Positions 24,703-33,927 of a DNA stretch of 64,000 nt are shown one piece after another. The notes under the pieces are model-generated. The model was given only the letters and a program-made list of their open reading frames with translations. It made no database searches and was not told where the DNA came from. The translations under genes were made by a program, and so were the position numbers. The DNA is from JAVXCQ01 sp036659415 (GTDB taxonomy: Bacteria > Bacillota > Negativicutes > Acidaminococcales > Acidaminococcaceae), in NCBI GenBank assembly GCA_036659415.1, contig JAVXCQ010000003.1, positions 47,353-111,352 of the forward strand. Direction: 5' to 3'. The first letter of the stretch is position 1, and each line of letters starts with the position of its first letter.

Positions 24703-25451
24703 ACTACGGATTGCAGGGACGAGTAGTAGTAATTAGTGGTGGTACCAGTGGCATCGGGCTGGCAACAGCGCGCCTTTGTTTGGCAGACGGCGCTCGGGTG
24801 TATCTTGTGGCTCGCCAGGAGCAACGGGGGACAGCGGCGTTGGCAACTTTAGCCCCACTGGGGGGAGAGGTAAGCTTCATGAGCACGGACGTTAGTATAG
24901 CTGGTGACTGTCGGCAACTGGCCGTCAAGCTAGGTCAAGGGGGAGCCGGTGTCGATGTGCTAATTAACGCTGCCGGTATTTACCAGGAACAACGGCTAGA
25001 AACAGTGACAGAAGCCGACTATACTCAGCTTATGGATGTGAATGTGAAAGGGACGCTGTTTTTAAGTCAGGCGCTCTTACCTTTAATGCACAGTAAGGAC
25101 GCCAATATTATCAATGTGGGTTCGGACGCCGGGCTTACTGGTAACTATGGCTGTCCGTTGTACTGTGCTTCCAAAGGGGCAGTGGTCGCTTTAACGCGGG
25201 CGCTGGCTTTGGATTACGCTGGCCGTGTGCGGGTGAACTGCGTGTGCCCTGGAGATGTAGCAACGCCTATGGTGGCGGCGCAATTAGCCACGGGCAATTA
25301 TACCGCCTCTGAGCTAGCGGCTCCCTATCCTGTGGGGCGCATTGGTGAACCCCAGGAAATTGCTCATATGCTCTGTGCCATTGCTTCACCGATGAATAGC
25401 TTTATGACCGGTGCGATTATTGCTATCGACGGTGGTTTAACCGCTTCCTAG
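24699..25451 (+). CDS. SDR family NAD(P)-dependent oxidoreductase
   Basis: 250 aa classical short-chain dehydrogenase. Cofactor motif S-G-G-T-S-G-I-G-L-A, N-A-A-G, the Ser in N-V-G-S-D-A and the catalytic Y-x-x-x-K as Y-C-A-S-K, followed by C-P-G-D-V-A-T-P-M and a typical I-A-I-D-G-G-L C-terminus. An Arg after the beta-2 strand (A-R-Q-E-Q-R) hints at NADP preference. Substrate cannot be told. Translationally coupled to the GNAT gene. Confidence 0.92.
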   Translation: MNYGLQGRVVVISGGTSGIGLATARLCLADGARVYLVARQEQRGTAALATLAPLGGEVSFMSTDVSIAGDCRQLAVKLGQGGAGVDVLINAAGIYQEQRLETVTEADYTQLMDVNVKGTLFLSQALLPLMHSKDANIINVGSDAGLTGNYGCPLYCASKGAVVALTRALALDYAGRVRVNCVCPGDVATPMVAAQLATGNYTASELAAPYPVGRIGEPQEIAHMLCAIASPMNSFMTGAIIAIDGGLTAS

Positions 25452-25468
25452 TAAAAGCTTTTACTAAA

Positions 25469-25516
25469 TAAAAGCCTTCAGGCTACCACAATAAGTGGTA
25501 CCTTGAAGGCTTTTTT
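25469..25516 (+). terminator. Terminator after the SDR gene
   Basis: AAAAGCCTTCAGGCTACCAC pairs with GTGGTACCTTGAAGGCTTTT, with small mismatches, followed by T6. Confidence 0.92.
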
Positions 25517-25551
25517 GCGTCTAAGAGTGTGTTTAAGGCGACGCAAGAGGC

Positions 25552-25573
25552 AATTTTAAGGTAATTTTAATGT
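25552..25573 (+). promoter_or_regulatory. 11-base direct repeat upstream of kdp (candidate KdpE site)
   Basis: AATTTTAAGGT (25552-25562) is followed without a gap by AATTTTAATGT (25563-25573). Tandem half-sites on an 11-base period are typical of OmpR/PhoB-family regulators such as KdpE. The likely -10 is TATACT (25615-25620), with no good -35, as expected for an activated promoter. Confidence 0.5.
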
Positions 25574-25662
25574 GCCGAGAGTAGACTTTAACCCCTATTT
25601 AATACCACAACCAGTATACTGAAATTAAGGTTGTTAGTGTCATTAGAGAAGGGATGAACAAG

Positions 25663-26010
25663 ATGCAAATGGGTGGAATTATTTTATATAATTTATGTTT
25701 AAAAGTAAAAAAAGAAATTCATACAGCGAATAAAAAAGAATTACGCCAAAAAGTAGCGGAGTTTTTGGGCAAATATCCGGAATCGCCGGTGCCGCATAAT
25801 TTACTGGGTATTATTTTAGAAATGGAAAATAAGCATTTAACAGCGATGAAACATTTTCGGGCGGCTTATGCTTTAGACCCTACTTATAAACCTGTGCTGC
25901 ATAATCTGGATATGGCGGCAGAATTGCCGACGAAGCGTGATGCCGACTATGGCGAGAGTGATGGGTTTATGCGACCCCTACTAAGAATAGTGGGAGGCGT
26001 TTGTAGATGA
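25663..26010 (+). CDS. Small TPR-like protein encoded ahead of kdpA
   Basis: 115 aa from ATG 25663 (GAAGGG nine bases upstream; the ATG at 25654 is too close to it). Residues about 40-90 form one to two tetratricopeptide-like helix pairs: P-H-N-L-L-G-I-I-L-E, then A-M-K-H-F-R-A-A-Y-A-L-D-P-T-Y-K-P. The N-terminus is basic and there is no signal peptide or clear membrane span. The stop overlaps kdpA by four bases, so it belongs to the kdp operon, where KdpF would be expected; it does not resemble KdpF. A role in assembly or regulation of the transporter is inference. Confidence 0.7.
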   Translation: MQMGGIILYNLCLKVKKEIHTANKKELRQKVAEFLGKYPESPVPHNLLGIILEMENKHLTAMKHFRAAYALDPTYKPVLHNLDMAAELPTKRDADYGESDGFMRPLLRIVGGVCR

Positions 26011-27746
26011 CCACGCTCTGGGTGCAATATGGTATTTATTTAACCTTATTAGTAATTTTAGCTTGGCCCTTGGGTAATTATATGGCACGAGTGATGAAGG
26101 GCGAGCGTTGTTTTTGTTCTCGGCTACTGGAACCCTGTGAACATGGTATTTATCGCTTGCTAGATATTGATGCTAGGGAGGAAATGTCTTGGCGTCGTTA
26201 TGGTTTTAGTGTGCTGGCCTTTAGTTTGGTGGGGTTTGTAGTGCTTTTTGTTTTACACTTGGTGCAAGGATTTTTGCCGCTGAATCCGGCTGGTGTTAGT
26301 GGTACTAGTTGGCACTTAGCTTTTAATAATACGGCTAGCTTTGTGACTAATACCAACTGGCAAGCTTATAGCGGTGAGTCGAGCCTTAGCTATTTGACGC
26401 AAATGTTGGGCCTCACGGTGCAAAACTTTGTTTCGGCGGCCACGGGCATTGCCGTTCTCTTTGCACTCTTGCGGGGGTTAAGCCGGGAAAACAGTCCCGG
26501 GCTCGGTAGTTTTTGGGTGGATATGGTTCGCTGCATTTGCTATATTTTGTTACCTTTAGCCTTGATTGTGGCGTTACTTTTAGTTACGCAAGGTGTGGTG
26601 CAAAGCTGGGACGGCTATGTTTATGCTACTTTATTGGAACCACTGGTTTTAGCTGATGGTACGGTGCTAACGCAGCAGGTTATTCCTTTGGGACCGGCGG
26701 CAAGCCAAGTGGCGATTAAGCAGCTGGGGACTAATGGCGGGGGTTTTTTTGGTGTTAATTCTGCGTTTCCTTTAGAAAACCCTACAGCTTTTTCTAATTT
26801 AATTGAAATGCTGTCGATACTCCTCATTCCGGTAGCTTTATGTTTTTCTTTTGGTCGGTTTATTAAGGATAGTAGGCAGGGACGAGCTGTTTTTGGGGCC
26901 ATGTTTTTGCTCCTAGTAGTAGCAGTAGGTGCTATTGGGTGGGCAGAACAAACTGCGACACCGCAACTAGCGGCACAAGGTCAGGTGAATATTAGTAGTA
27001 TCGGTCAGGCCGGTGGCAATATGGAGGGCAAAGAGGCTCGTTTTGGGATTGCCTCTTCTGCCACCTGGGCGGCTTTTACTACAGCGGCGTCCAACGGTTC
27101 CGTGAATTCCATGCACGACTCATACACTCCTTTGGGCGGCATGGTGCCCATGATTCTCATGCAGTTAGGTGAAGTGGTTTTTGGTGGTGTTGGCTGTGGA
27201 CTTTACGGTATGCTGGGATTTGTGCTTTTGACCGTGTTTATGGCCGGTCTGATGGTGGGACGCACACCGGAATATTTGGGCAAAAAAATCGAACCTTTTG
27301 AAATGAAAATGGCTGTCCTTGTTTGTTTGGCTACGCCGGTAGTAATTCTCGTGGGTAGTGGGATTGCGTGCCTAGTCCCGTCAGTAACGACTCTTTTGGG
27401 TAATACCGGTAGCCATGGTTTTTCTGAGGTGCTCTATACCTTTACCTCTGCCGGTGCTAATAACGGGTCAGCATTTGCCGGCTTTAATGCAAATACGCCT
27501 TTTTTAAATGTTACTTTAGGGCTATGTATGTTAGTGGCTCGTTTTGTGCCGCTATTGGCGGTGCTGGCTATTGCCGGTAGTATGGGGCAAAAGCGCAGAG
27601 TTGCGGTAACGGCGGGAACGCTTTCCACCTGTAATAGTATGTTTGTGGGACTGCTGCTTTTTGTAGTGCTATTAGTTGGTGCGTTAAGCTTTTTCCCGGC
27701 ACTGGCTCTAGGACCAATTGCGGAACATTTTCAAAGTTTGCGTTAG
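26007..27746 (+). CDS. kdpA: Potassium-transporting ATPase, K+-binding subunit KdpA
   Basis: 579 aa, about ten membrane helices. This is the channel-like subunit that selects K+; the four pore loops are recognisable from N-T-N-W-Q-A-Y, T-N-G-G-G-F-F-G-V-N-S, A-A-S-N-G-S-V-N-S-M and G-A-N-N-G-S-A-F-A-G. Full length. Eleven bases separate it from kdpB. The operon serves high-affinity K+ uptake at low external K+. Confidence 0.97.
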   Translation: MTTLWVQYGIYLTLLVILAWPLGNYMARVMKGERCFCSRLLEPCEHGIYRLLDIDAREEMSWRRYGFSVLAFSLVGFVVLFVLHLVQGFLPLNPAGVSGTSWHLAFNNTASFVTNTNWQAYSGESSLSYLTQMLGLTVQNFVSAATGIAVLFALLRGLSRENSPGLGSFWVDMVRCICYILLPLALIVALLLVTQGVVQSWDGYVYATLLEPLVLADGTVLTQQVIPLGPAASQVAIKQLGTNGGGFFGVNSAFPLENPTAFSNLIEMLSILLIPVALCFSFGRFIKDSRQGRAVFGAMFLLLVVAVGAIGWAEQTATPQLAAQGQVNISSIGQAGGNMEGKEARFGIASSATWAAFTTAASNGSVNSMHDSYTPLGGMVPMILMQLGEVVFGGVGCGLYGMLGFVLLTVFMAGLMVGRTPEYLGKKIEPFEMKMAVLVCLATPVVILVGSGIACLVPSVTTLLGNTGSHGFSEVLYTFTSAGANNGSAFAGFNANTPFLNVTLGLCMLVARFVPLLAVLAIAGSMGQKRRVAVTAGTLSTCNSMFVGLLLFVVLLVGALSFFPALALGPIAEHFQSLR

Positions 27747-27757
27747 GAGGATAAAAA

Positions 27758-29830
27758 ATGCAGGTCAAGACAAAATCAGTGCTAGCGGATCAAAAAATGT
27801 TACTGCGGGCTTGCCAGGACGCAGTAACTAAGTTGGCACCACAAATACAGTGGGGTAATCCTATTATGTTTTTAGTTTATCTTTCGGCGCTGTTGACAAC
27901 GGGGTTATTCTTGTTGGCGTTGGTGGGGATTAAAGATGCACCTACTGGTTATATTTTGGGTATTTCCTTAATTTTATGGTTTACAGTGCTTTTCGCCAAT
28001 TTTGCCGAAGCTATTGCCGAGGGTCGGGGCAAGGCTCAGGCGGATGCTTTGCGTGCGTCCAAAAAGGCTACACTGGCTACGCGGCTTCCTTCACCAACAG
28101 CACGGGAGGCTGGGGAAGTTATCTCCTCCCTGCTTTTAAAAAAAGGTGACTACGTTTTGGTTGTAGCGGGGGAACAAATCCCCAGTGATGGCGACGTCGT
28201 GGCCGGTGCTGCTTCTGTTAATGAAAGTGCGATTACCGGAGAATCGGCGCCGGTCATTAGAGAAGCCGGCGGTGACCGAAGTGCAGTTACAGGCGGTACT
28301 CAAGTACTTTCTGACTGGCTAATAATTCAAATTACCAGTGAAGCCGGTCACAGCTTTCTTGATAAGATGATTGCCATGGTTGAAGGAGCTACCCGGAAAA
28401 AAACGCCTAACGAAATCGCTTTGCAAATCTTTTTAGTGGCGTTAGCCGGGATTTTTCTTTTGGTAACCTTAGCCCTTTATGCTTATGCGGATTTTTCGGC
28501 TAAGCAGGCGGGAGTAGCCAATCCGACGTCTGTAACAGCGCTCATTGCTTTGTTTGTGTGTTTAGCGCCTACGACGATTGGGGCGTTGCTGTCGGCTATT
28601 GGTATTGCCGGCATGAGCCGCCTCAATGAGGCCAATGTGTTAGCCATGAGTGGCCGGGCTATTGAAGCTGCCGGTGACGTGGACATTTTGCTTCTCGATA
28701 AAACAGGGACGATTACCTTGGGGAATCGGCAAGCTTGCGAATTTATACCGGTAGCCGGCTATCAGGCCGAGGACGTAGCCGATGCGGCGCAACTGGCATC
28801 TTTGCCGGATGAAACCCCAGAGGGCAGAAGTATTGTTATCCTCGCCAAAGAGCAGTTCGCTTTACGGGGCAGAAATCTGGAACAATTGCAGCTGTCTTTT
28901 GTACCCTTTAGTGCTAAAACCAGAATGAGTGGGGTGGATTGCCAAGGGTTGGAGTTGCGTAAAGGTGCCGCCGAAGCCATGAAAGCTTATGTGGAAGCGG
29001 CCGGTCAGGTTTATAGCGCAGAATGTGCAGCCATCGTGAAAAGGATTGCTAATGTGGGGGGCACACCGCTGGTCGTCACCAAAAATCAGGTCGTGCTGGG
29101 CGTGGTCTATCTGAAAGATATTATTAAAAGCGGTGTACAAGAAAAATTTGCTGATTTACGCAAAATGGGGATAAAAACCATTATGATTACGGGGGATAAT
29201 CCATTAACGGCGGCGGCTATTTCTGCCGAAGCTGGCGTGGACGATTTTTTGGCAGAAGCGACACCGGAAGGCAAGCTGGAACTCATTCGCAGCTTTCAGG
29301 CCAAGGGACATTTGGTAGCAATGACCGGCGATGGCACGAACGACGCCCCGGCTTTAGCACAAGCAGATGTGGCGGTAGCCATGAATACAGGCACACAGGC
29401 AGCTAAAGAAGCCGGCAACATGGTGGATTTAGATTCGTCGCCGACTAAGCTTATTGACATTGTCCGCATTGGCAAACAGCTGCTTATGACGCGAGGTAGC
29501 CTAACCACTTTTAGTATTGCAAACGACCTGGCCAAATATTTTGCTATTATTCCGGCGCTTTTTATGAGCTTATATCCGGGACTGGCGGCTTTAAATATTA
29601 TGCAGCTACATAGCGCAGAAAGTGCTATTTTTGCGGCCATTATTTATAATGCACTTATTATTGTGGCCTTAATTCCCCTAGCTTTAAAAGGGGTAGAATA
29701 TCGAGAGTTAGCAGCAGGTCAGCTTTTAAAACGGAATTTGTTAATTTATGGACTAGGCGGGATGCTGGTGCCGTTTATTTGCGTGAAGCTGTTAGATATG
29801 TTATTAGTGCTACTGGGCGTAGTGAGCTAA
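27758..29830 (+). CDS. kdpB: Potassium-transporting ATPase, ATP-binding subunit KdpB
   Basis: 690 aa P-type ATPase. Phosphorylation motif D-K-T-G-T-I-T-L-G-N-R (Asp near residue 313), T-G-E-S-A-P-V in the actuator domain, and hinge motif M-T-G-D-G-T-N-D-A-P-A-L. Start follows GGAGGATAAAAA. Membrane helices are at the expected places. Couples ATP hydrolysis to K+ transfer from KdpA. Confidence 0.98.
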   Translation: MQVKTKSVLADQKMLLRACQDAVTKLAPQIQWGNPIMFLVYLSALLTTGLFLLALVGIKDAPTGYILGISLILWFTVLFANFAEAIAEGRGKAQADALRASKKATLATRLPSPTAREAGEVISSLLLKKGDYVLVVAGEQIPSDGDVVAGAASVNESAITGESAPVIREAGGDRSAVTGGTQVLSDWLIIQITSEAGHSFLDKMIAMVEGATRKKTPNEIALQIFLVALAGIFLLVTLALYAYADFSAKQAGVANPTSVTALIALFVCLAPTTIGALLSAIGIAGMSRLNEANVLAMSGRAIEAAGDVDILLLDKTGTITLGNRQACEFIPVAGYQAEDVADAAQLASLPDETPEGRSIVILAKEQFALRGRNLEQLQLSFVPFSAKTRMSGVDCQGLELRKGAAEAMKAYVEAAGQVYSAECAAIVKRIANVGGTPLVVTKNQVVLGVVYLKDIIKSGVQEKFADLRKMGIKTIMITGDNPLTAAAISAEAGVDDFLAEATPEGKLELIRSFQAKGHLVAMTGDGTNDAPALAQADVAVAMNTGTQAAKEAGNMVDLDSSPTKLIDIVRIGKQLLMTRGSLTTFSIANDLAKYFAIIPALFMSLYPGLAALNIMQLHSAESAIFAAIIYNALIIVALIPLALKGVEYRELAAGQLLKRNLLIYGLGGMLVPFICVKLLDMLLVLLGVVS

Positions 29831-29849
29831 TGGAAAGGCGTGAGCAGTA

Positions 29850-30452
29850 ATGCAATTAATTAAAGAGCTCTTACTCAAGGCTACTGGGCTCGTAGCGGTT
29901 TTAACACTACTTTGCGGAGTGCTTTATCCGCTCGTCGTTACGGGGCTTAGTCAAAGTTGCTTTCCGGAAAAGGCAAATGGTAGTATTATAGAAGTAGCTG
30001 GTCAAACCTATGGCTCAGCACTCCTAGGACAACAATTTCAAGCGGAAGACTATTTGTGGGGTCGTCCCATGAAAGTTGATGCTACTACCTTTAAGAATGC
30101 GGCTGGTCAGCCGGTAATGTATGCGGTTCCTTTTAATCTCAGCCCAGCGGGGGCAGAGTTTGAGCAATTAGTTCAAGCACGGGTGCAGCAGCTGCGCACG
30201 GCAAATCCTCAAGGCACCGGGGTGAGCGTACCGGTGGATTTAGTAACCGGTTCCGGTAGTGGCCTAGATCCCCAGATTAGCGTGGCGGCGGCAGAATATC
30301 AGGTGCCACGTTTAGCTAAGGCTCATCACTGTGAGCCGGCTGTCATTAGGCAAATTCTGAGGGAAGCTACGACCCCACGACTACTAGGCGTGGTGGGAGA
30401 ACCGGTGGTTAATGTTTTGCAGGTTAATTTAAGACTAGCTCAACTACTTTGA
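29850..30452 (+). CDS. kdpC: Potassium-transporting ATPase subunit KdpC
   Basis: 200 aa. One N-terminal membrane helix (about 13-32), then a periplasmic domain with G-S-A-L-L-G-Q-Q-F, Y-L-W-G-R-P and the signature V-T-G-S-G-S-G-L-D-P-Q-I-S, and C-terminal V-N-V-L-Q-V-N-L. Stabilises the KdpAB complex. Confidence 0.96.
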   Translation: MQLIKELLLKATGLVAVLTLLCGVLYPLVVTGLSQSCFPEKANGSIIEVAGQTYGSALLGQQFQAEDYLWGRPMKVDATTFKNAAGQPVMYAVPFNLSPAGAEFEQLVQARVQQLRTANPQGTGVSVPVDLVTGSGSGLDPQISVAAAEYQVPRLAKAHHCEPAVIRQILREATTPRLLGVVGEPVVNVLQVNLRLAQLL

Positions 30453-30475
30453 CAGTGAGCTTAAGGGGTACATAA

Positions 30476-33151
30476 ATGGACGAGGAAAGACAAGATCCGG
30501 ATCAATTACTGCGGCAACTAGTGCAGGCAGAAGCTAAAAAACATAAAGGAAAGCTCAAAATATTTTTTGGGTATGCAGCAGGCGTAGGGAAAACCTACGC
30601 CATGTTGTCGTCTGCTCATGAATTGCAAGCCGAAGGCATCGACGTGGTAGCTGGCTATATTGAGCCCCATAACCGTCCGGATACCATGGCTTTAATGGCA
30701 GGGCTTGAGGCACTGGCTCCTAAAAAGCTAAGCTATCGAGCGTTAACTTTAAACGAATTTGATTTAGACGCCGCTCTTTTGCGCAAACCACAGATTATAC
30801 TAGTGGATGAATTGGCACATACCAATGCACAGGGGTGTCGACATCAAAAACGCTACCAAGATATTCAAGAATTGCTACGCGCAGGGATTGATGTTTATAC
30901 GACAGTCAATGTACAACATATTGAAAGTTTGAACGATATTGTAAGTAGTATTACCCAGGTGCTAGTACGAGAACGTATTCCTGACTATTTGTTTGATGAA
31001 GCCGAGCAAGTGGATTTGGTTGATGTAGAACCAGAAGAGTTATTAGCACGTTTAAAGCAGGGACAAATTTATCAGCCGGAGCAGGCAGGCCAGGCTTTAG
31101 AACATTTTTTCACAGAAAAAAACCTGATTGCTTTGCGGGAAATTGCTCTGCGCCGGATGGCTGACCGGGTCAACCAAAAACAGGCCAGCCAAAATGGTAC
31201 GGAGCGGCTAACGCTGGAGCATATTTTGATTTGCTTGTCACCGTCACCGTCCAATCCCCGAGTCATTCGCCAGGCTTCGAGAATGGCCCGAGCCTTTCAT
31301 GCCAGATTTACCGCTCTTTTTGTCGAAACACCGGATTTTTCCGCTTTAAGCGCCGAAGACTTAGCACGTTTACAGCATAATACCAGGCTGGCCGAGCGTT
31401 TAGGCGCCAAGACGGTGACCTCTTATGGCGGCGATATTGTGGAACAAATTGCGGAATATTCCCGGTTGGCACGGGTGTCCAAAATTGTATTAGGTAGAAC
31501 TTATACCAAAAGGGGACTTTTTTCCTGGAATGAAAGTTTTTCGGAAAAGCTAATTAGCCTGGACCCTACTTTAGAGGTGTTTTTAATTCCCGATACTTAT
31601 GCAAAGAAGTTTGTGCGCCCCCACAAGCAGCGGCAATTAGTCAATTGGGCTAGTGTGGGTAAAGATTCACTGAAGGTGCTGGGGCTTTTAACAGCAGCTA
31701 CGTTGCTGGCATACCTTTTTAAGTATTGGGGTTTGGGCGATTCTAATTTAATTATGGTGTATATTTTGAGCGTCCTTATTATTTCTCTCATTACTTCTCA
31801 AATTGCAGCTAGTTTATTAGCCGGCGTTATCAGCGTCTTAATTTTTAATTTTTGCTTTACCGAACCTATAGGAACCTTTATGGTGACCGATCCGGATTAT
31901 ATTATGACGCTGTTTGTTATGTTTATTACGGCCGCTGTGGGTGGGTCGCTGACGCAAAAGGTGAAACAGTATGCCTCGCAAGCGGCACAAAAAACCTACC
32001 GCACGGAAATCCTGCTGGAAACCAGCCAAAAACTCCAAAATTGTAGCGATTTTGAAGAAATAGCCCTTAGCACGGCGGGGCAACTCAATAAATTATTGGA
32101 ACGTACCATTGTTTTTTATGAAGGTAGTCCGCTAGCAGGACACAAGCCCTATATAGTGTATGCTCCTGGCGAAGAGGCGACCACTGATCAAGAATATTTG
32201 GAGGTTGCCCAATGGGCCTATGTTAATAGTAAGCATGCTGGGTTTTCTACCGGAACTTTGCCGGGTATTCCCAATTTATACTTAGCTATCAGAAATGGAG
32301 AACAGGTTTTTGGCGTGGTGGGTATAGTCATGCAAAACCGGGAACTGGACAGCTTTGTGAAAAGTATTATGAGTGCGATTTTAAATGAATGTGCTTTGGC
32401 ACTGGAACGCAATGCCATGAACGCTCAGCGCAAAACCACCGAGCTACAATTACAAAAGGAACAATTGCGTGCCGATTTATTGCGAGCTATTTCTCACGAT
32501 TTGCGGACACCCTTAACCGGTATTTCGGGTAACGCAGCACTGCTTTTAAACGAAAGTAAGAGTATGGACGCAAGTCAAACCCAACAACTTTATCAAGAAA
32601 TTTATGACGATGCCGACTGGCTCATTAATCTGGTGGAAAATTTATTATCCGTGACTAGAATTGAAAATGGCACCATGAAACTACAGTTGCAACCGGAACT
32701 GATAGAAGATGTGGTGCAAGAAGCGGTTAAGCATATTCATCTTAAAGCGGGGCAACAGCTGGTCATTGCTAATAGTGAGGAGCTGCTATTGGCTCAAATG
32801 GACGCTAAACTGATTTTGCAAGTGGTGATTAATTTGTTAGATAATGCTGTTAATTATGCCGGCACGCCTTGCGTTATCACTTTGAGCACGCGGCAGGTTG
32901 AGGAGCAAGTGGTAGTAGAGGTAGCAGATACTGGTGCTGGTGTGCCCGATGAGCAAAAGGAGTTTCTATTTGATATGTTTTATACCGGCCGGCAATCCAT
33001 TGCCGATGGTCGCCGCAGTTTGGGTATGGGTCTGGCTTTATGTCGTTCCATTATTAACGCACATGGGGGGACGCTTAGTGTGCGAGATAACGCACCCCAA
33101 GGCACAGTTTTTCAATTTACTTTACAGAAATATGAGGTTACTTTAAGATGA
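30476..33151 (+). CDS. kdpD: Osmosensitive K+ channel histidine kinase KdpD
   Basis: 891 aa. N-terminal KdpD domain with Walker-type G-Y-A-A-G-V-G-K-T-Y (about residues 32-41) and D-E-L-A-H-T-N, a universal-stress-protein domain (about 250-370), four closely spaced membrane helices (about 395-495), a GAF-like segment, HisKA with H674 in A-I-S-H-D-L-R-T-P-L, and HATPase motifs N-A-V-N-Y-A and M-G-L-A-L. In other bacteria the USP domain of KdpD can bind c-di-AMP, and GdpP is in the same window. It overlaps kdpE by four bases. Confidence 0.97.
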   Translation: MDEERQDPDQLLRQLVQAEAKKHKGKLKIFFGYAAGVGKTYAMLSSAHELQAEGIDVVAGYIEPHNRPDTMALMAGLEALAPKKLSYRALTLNEFDLDAALLRKPQIILVDELAHTNAQGCRHQKRYQDIQELLRAGIDVYTTVNVQHIESLNDIVSSITQVLVRERIPDYLFDEAEQVDLVDVEPEELLARLKQGQIYQPEQAGQALEHFFTEKNLIALREIALRRMADRVNQKQASQNGTERLTLEHILICLSPSPSNPRVIRQASRMARAFHARFTALFVETPDFSALSAEDLARLQHNTRLAERLGAKTVTSYGGDIVEQIAEYSRLARVSKIVLGRTYTKRGLFSWNESFSEKLISLDPTLEVFLIPDTYAKKFVRPHKQRQLVNWASVGKDSLKVLGLLTAATLLAYLFKYWGLGDSNLIMVYILSVLIISLITSQIAASLLAGVISVLIFNFCFTEPIGTFMVTDPDYIMTLFVMFITAAVGGSLTQKVKQYASQAAQKTYRTEILLETSQKLQNCSDFEEIALSTAGQLNKLLERTIVFYEGSPLAGHKPYIVYAPGEEATTDQEYLEVAQWAYVNSKHAGFSTGTLPGIPNLYLAIRNGEQVFGVVGIVMQNRELDSFVKSIMSAILNECALALERNAMNAQRKTTELQLQKEQLRADLLRAISHDLRTPLTGISGNAALLLNESKSMDASQTQQLYQEIYDDADWLINLVENLLSVTRIENGTMKLQLQPELIEDVVQEAVKHIHLKAGQQLVIANSEELLLAQMDAKLILQVVINLLDNAVNYAGTPCVITLSTRQVEEQVVVEVADTGAGVPDEQKEFLFDMFYTGRQSIADGRRSLGMGLALCRSIINAHGGTLSVRDNAPQGTVFQFTLQKYEVTLR

Positions 33152-33861
33152 TTACGGATAAACCGGTAATTTTAATTGTGGAAGACGAGGTGGCCATTAG
33201 AAACTTAATTGCTACTACGCTAAGCTTACAAAACTATAAATCCTATGAGGCGGGCACAGGCGTAGCCGCTCTAAGCTGTATCTTGGAGAAAAAGCCGGAT
33301 ATTGTGCTCTTGGATTTGGGACTGCCGGACATGGACGGCGGCGCTATTATTACTAAGGTGCGCACCTGGTCACAAATACCGATTATCGTGCTTAGTGCTC
33401 GTTCAGACGATAGCGATAAAATTGCGGCTCTAGATGCAGGGGCAGACGATTATTTGACCAAACCTTTTAGTGTGGAAGAATTATTGGCTCGCCTGCGCTC
33501 AACGATTCGACGCTTGCAATATTTGCAGGCCAAAGGCGATACAGAAGAGGTGGTCTTTCGCAACGGAGCCTTAGCAGTAGATTACAGTGCGGCCACAGTC
33601 ACGTTAGGCGGAGCAGTGGTACATTTAATGCCGATCGAATATAGTTTATTATGTTTATTGGCCAAAAATGTGGGCAAAGTTTTAACGCATCATTATATTT
33701 TGGATAAGGTCTGGGTCAATGCCATTGAAAGCGATTTGTCTTCCTTGCGGGTATATATGGCGTCACTACGCAAAAAGCTGGAAGTGCCAGGGGGCAGTAA
33801 ATACATTCAAACTCATATTGGTTTAGGCTACCGGATGGTGAAGGTGGATGCACCTCAATGA
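33148..33861 (+). CDS. kdpE: Response regulator KdpE
   Basis: 237 aa OmpR/PhoB-type regulator. Receiver with E-D-E near residue 12, phospho-acceptor Asp56 in V-L-L-D-L-G-L-P and K in Y-L-T-K-P-F; C-terminal winged helix with L-M-P-I-E-Y-S-L-L and I-Q-T-H-I-G-L-G-Y-R. It should activate kdp transcription; the 11-base direct repeat upstream of the first gene is a candidate site. Confidence 0.95.
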   Translation: MITDKPVILIVEDEVAIRNLIATTLSLQNYKSYEAGTGVAALSCILEKKPDIVLLDLGLPDMDGGAIITKVRTWSQIPIIVLSARSDDSDKIAALDAGADDYLTKPFSVEELLARLRSTIRRLQYLQAKGDTEEVVFRNGALAVDYSAATVTLGGAVVHLMPIEYSLLCLLAKNVGKVLTHHYILDKVWVNAIESDLSSLRVYMASLRKKLEVPGGSKYIQTHIGLGYRMVKVDAPQ

Positions 33862-33906
33862 ACAAAGGACTGAGTAAGCACCTAGTGTGTTTGCTCAGTC
33901 CTTTGT
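33862..33906. terminator. Hairpin between convergent kdpE and MocR genes
   Basis: ACAAAGGACTGAG pairs with CTCAGTCCTTTGT around an imperfect inner stem. No long T-run follows on either strand, so it may act bidirectionally but weakly. Confidence 0.5.
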
Positions 33907-33927
33907 AGTTGGTAGCGGTTTGTTTTT

